Shown: one piece after another, positions 61,337 to 64,000 of the stretch
Numbering within the stretch: position 1 is the stretch's first letter
How the letters are laid out: each line of letters opens with the position of its first letter
DNA from: Thalassococcus halodurans
Lineage (GTDB): Bacteria > Pseudomonadota > Alphaproteobacteria > Rhodobacterales > Rhodobacteraceae
NCBI RefSeq assembly: GCF_900108225.1
Contig: NZ_FNUZ01000002.1
Span: forward strand, 622,501-686,500
DNA length: 64,000 nt
Reading direction: 5' to 3'
Notes under the pieces: model-generated
Told to the model about the DNA's origin: nothing
What the model saw: the letters and a program-made list of their open reading frames with translations, nothing else
Databases searched by the model: none
Program-made: the position numbers and the translations under genes

Positions 61337-64000
61337 CTAGCCCTCTGCCGCTTGCAGTGATTGATCAATCATCTGCGCCGCTGTTTCAACTGCCACTCTT
61401 AGTGTTGCTTCGAGTTCTTGGAAATCAGAAGCACCCGCCAGACGGCACAAGAACTGCGCCGAGCTTTCCGCGATCTGCTCGGGATCAATCTGCTCGCCGT
61501 TCAAAAGCTTTGCCCCACACTGAAGGGCCCACAGTTTCTTATAGGTCTCGGCCAGATGCTGGGACGTGTCCGGATCAAGCCATCCGCACTCAGCCGCTGA
61601 TTTCAGCGACAAGGCCACGTTGGCGGGCGGCGCGCCAGTGCACAACAACGCGCCAGCCTGGGATAGCAGTTCGATCTCTTGCATCTTGCCGCGCCCGATC
61701 TTGAAGTCCCAGATACCGCCATCGCCTTTTGCCTGAGCGATGCGATCACGCATGTCGGACACTTCTTTCAGCACCTTTGCGCGGTCTTGCGACTGCGACA
61801 GCAGCTCATCGCGGAAGGCCATCACCTCTTGGCCAAGCGCCACCTCGCCAGCAACGGCACGCGCGCGGGTCAGCGCCAGATGTTCCCACAACCACGCCTG
61901 ATTTTGCTGATAGTCTTTGAACGACGTCAGGCTGGTCGCCACGGGCCCCTGATTACCGGAAGGGCGCAGGCGCATATCGATTTCGTAAATCCGCCCTTCG
62001 GACATCGGCGCAGTGACCGCCGTGACCAAGGCCTGCGTGAGGCGCGCGTAATAGGGTCGAACGCTCAGGGGTTTCGGCCCATCGGACATCTCGGCCCCAT
62101 CCGCATCGTAAATCACGATCACATCCAGATCGGAGCGTGCATGCATTTGCCCTGCCCCTAGGCTGCCCATGCCGATCACAGTTGCGCCCTTACCCGGCGG
62201 TGGGCCGTATTTGCGGGCAAATTCGGCCACGACAACGGGCCACAGACTGGAAAGCGTTGCTTCGGCCAGTTCCGCGTATTGCGTCGCGGCCTCTGTTGCG
62301 GTGATCAACCCGCGTAGCAAATGCACGCCGATCCGGAAATGCCATTCCTTCCCGTGACGGCGCGACGCGTCGAGTTTGCGTTCGTAATCCTTTTCGCTCT
62401 CCAACGCCTCGGTCAGATCAGCGGTTAGTTTTTCCACACCGACCCAAGGCGCAAAGAAATCGCCGCCCAGAACCGCGTCAAACACGCGGGCGTTTTGCGA
62501 CAGATAACGCGCCAGTTCAGGCGACATGGTCACAATATCGATCAACAGATCCACAAGCTGGGGGTTGGCCTCGAACAGGGAAAACAGCTGAACACCAGCA
62601 GGCAGCCCAGCAAGAAAGCCGTCAAAAGCCACCAACGCCTCATCCGGACGCGCGGAGGCTTTCAATCGCCGCACGATGTCGGGCCGCAAGCGTTCGAAAA
62701 TTTCGGTCGCACGCGATGACCGCATAGCGGGATAGCTTGGCCAGCGGGCAATCAGATTTTCACCGAAGGTATCCTCGTCTTCATCGGGCTTTGCAGCCGT
62801 CGGATCAGGCGCGAAAAAGCTTTCAGTTAGGGTGTGAACCTCTTCCAATCGCTGGGAAATATCCCTCTTCATGTCATCCACATTCAGACCGGACAAAGCC
62901 GCCAAACGCTCAAACCCGTCAGGTGAACGCGGCAGATCGTGGGTCTGGGCATCTTGGATCATCTGTACCCGGTGTTCGACCTCGCGGTGCGCGCGGTAGT
63001 GTTCGATCAACTTGTCCGAGGCGTCTTCGGGCACCCAGCCCTTGGCAGTCAGAACGCGCAGGCCGTCGACCGTGCCCCTGACCCGCAAATCGGGATCACG
63101 CCCACCCGAGATCAACTGGCGCGTCTGGGTAAAGAATTCGATCTCGCGGATACCGCCACGGCCCAATTTCATATTGTGGCCGTCCAGCGTGATCGGTCCG
63201 CCCAGCCCTTTGTGTTCGCGGATTTTCAGGCGCATATCGTGGGCGTCCTGAATAGCCGCGAAATCCAGATGACGGCGCCAGACGAACGGGCGGATGGTGT
63301 TCAGGAACTGTTCACCTGCCTTGATATCCCCCGCAGCCGCCCGCGCCTTGATGTAGGCGGCACGTTCCCATGTCCGCCCAAGGCTTTCATAATAATGCTC
63401 GGCCGCGTCCATCGACACGCAAACAGGCGTCACCGCCGGATCGGGGCGCAGTCGAAGGTCCGTGCGGAACACATAGCCTTCGGCTGTCAGATCGTTCAGC
63501 ATCTTGGACATGTTGCGCGTGGCTTTTATCAGACCTGCACGGGCATCAAGAAAATCGTCTCGGTCAAAGCGGGTTTCATCGAACAGGCAGATCAGGTCGA
63601 TGTCCGAGGAATAGTTAAGTTCCCCTGCCCCCATTTTGCCCATGGCTAAGGCCACGAGCCCTGCCCCGACGCCGATGTCATCCTCAGTCGCACCCGGGAT
63701 TTTACCGCGCCGGATTTCGGCCCCGACAGTCGCCTCGATCGCCAGTTGGACGGCCAGATCGGCAAAGTCCGACAAGGCACCTGTGACCTGCTCCAACTGC
63801 CAAGCGCCGGACAAATCCGCCAATGCGGTCAACAGCGCCACACGCCGTTTCGCAATCCGCAGATCGGCGGCACGTTTATCAACAGGCCCTTCCCGAAGCG
63901 CGGCAAAGACAGCGGGCAAAGCGCCATCCAGATCATCCAGCGCGCTTTCCAGCCAGTCCGCTTCTTTCACAATCAACCCGTGCAAATAGGGGCTGGACCC
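61337..64000 (-). CDS. glnE: Bifunctional glutamine-synthetase adenylyltransferase/deadenylyltransferase (5' end beyond window)
   Basis: Controls glutamine synthetase by adding or removing AMP in response to PII. The frame is open at the right edge: codons before the first in-window start read GSSPYLHGLIVKE, a conserved GlnE segment, so about 45 N-terminal residues are missing. The first nucleotidyltransferase domain has MGKMGAGELNYSSDIDLICL; the second has IGMGSLGAGQMHARSDLDVIVIYD, where the usual GxDDD-like acidic pair is kept. A GlnD/PII linker region separates them. The downstream small gene is coupled to it. Confidence 0.95.
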   Translation of the reverse strand, partial: GSSPYLHGLIVKEADWLESALDDLDGALPAVFAALREGPVDKRAADLRIAKRRVALLTALADLSGAWQLEQVTGALSDFADLAVQLAIEATVGAEIRRGKIPGATEDDIGVGAGLVALAMGKMGAGELNYSSDIDLICLFDETRFDRDDFLDARAGLIKATRNMSKMLNDLTAEGYVFRTDLRLRPDPAVTPVCVSMDAAEHYYESLGRTWERAAYIKARAAAGDIKAGEQFLNTIRPFVWRRHLDFAAIQDAHDMRLKIREHKGLGGPITLDGHNMKLGRGGIREIEFFTQTRQLISGGRDPDLRVRGTVDGLRVLTAKGWVPEDASDKLIEHYRAHREVEHRVQMIQDAQTHDLPRSPDGFERLAALSGLNVDDMKRDISQRLEEVHTLTESFFAPDPTAAKPDEDEDTFGENLIARWPSYPAMRSSRATEIFERLRPDIVRRLKASARPDEALVAFDGFLAGLPAGVQLFSLFEANPQLVDLLIDIVTMSPELARYLSQNARVFDAVLGGDFFAPWVGVEKLTADLTEALESEKDYERKLDASRRHGKEWHFRIGVHLLRGLITATEAATQYAELAEATLSSLWPVVVAEFARKYGPPPGKGATVIGMGSLGAGQMHARSDLDVIVIYDADGAEMSDGPKPLSVRPYYARLTQALVTAVTAPMSEGRIYEIDMRLRPSGNQGPVATSLTSFKDYQQNQAWLWEHLALTRARAVAGEVALGQEVMAFRDELLSQSQDRAKVLKEVSDMRDRIAQAKGDGGIWDFKIGRGKMQEIELLSQAGALLCTGAPPANVALSLKSAAECGWLDPDTSQHLAETYKKLWALQCGAKLLNGEQIDPEQIAESSAQFLCRLAGASDFQELEATLRVAVETAAQMIDQSLQAAEG

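Noticed and set aside
63985-64000. Start codon for glnE at 63985
   Set aside because: It is a TTG in the middle of a conserved GlnE segment (GSSPYLHGL), and the frame stays open to the window edge, so the gene is truncated by the window.
1-64000. tRNA, rRNA, CRISPR arrays, transposons or prophage genes
   Set aside because: I scanned the gaps and saw no tRNA cloverleaf, regular spacer-repeat array, transposase or integrase. A covariance-model search would settle the tRNA and small RNA question.

Overview
The window reads as a chromosomal segment of a marine, roseobacter-type alphaproteobacterium (order Rhodobacterales). Support comes from several families that I know mainly from that order (the DUF6456/DUF6477 pair, the RSP_2648-type PIN protein beside the RSP_2647-type rRNA methyltransferase, a DUF6778-like lipoprotein, a non-pyrrolysine MttB-family protein), from the valine-degradation set, the Entner-Doudoroff pair edd-eda, FadL, and GC-rich codon use throughout. 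Genes are dense. No gap exceeds 300 bases, and I saw no rRNA, tRNA, CRISPR array, transposase or integrase.

Left part (1-13081): valine catabolism (isobutyryl-CoA dehydrogenase, then a one-frame fusion of 3-hydroxyisobutyryl-CoA hydrolase with 3-hydroxyisobutyrate dehydrogenase), two c-type cytochromes, lipA, the divergent DUF6456/DUF6477 pair, an orphan MttB-family protein, guaA, a DMT transporter and a FadL channel. Next (13148-24675): a P-loop protein, metA, a lipoprotein hydrolase, ppk2 overlapping a TetR gene, a sulfotransferase and glycosyltransferase, rplM-rpsI, a MocR-type regulator facing a DUF1127 gene across a repeat-containing spacer, and purL.

Middle (24726-34031): a MoxR/VWA pair, then the main accessory region, six same-strand genes for glycan or surface modification: glycosyltransferase, AT-richer sulfotransferase, a 793-residue protein joining a degenerate sulfotransferase-like domain to a glycosyltransferase domain, FkbM methyltransferase, another glycosyltransferase, and a protein of unknown function with a nucleophile-elbow-like motif. 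These genes overlap or nearly touch and probably form one operon.

Right part (34015-64000) is mostly housekeeping: pyrC, pyrE, dnaB, alr, radA, cvpA-purF, a surE-pcm-nlpD block, tatABC with a DUF815 ATPase, a LysR-controlled cupin/membrane/GST operon, an orphan Fbp-like ABC ATPase, PIN plus rRNA methyltransferase, edd-eda, and glnE running off the right edge.

The points most worth following are the valine-pathway fusion (one substitution away from two genes), the glycan cluster with its pseudo-sulfotransferase fusion, the repeat-bearing MocR/DUF1127 spacer, and the strong hairpin between pyrE and dnaB that ends in a U-tract only on the minus strand. All assignments rest on reading motifs; no database search was run.
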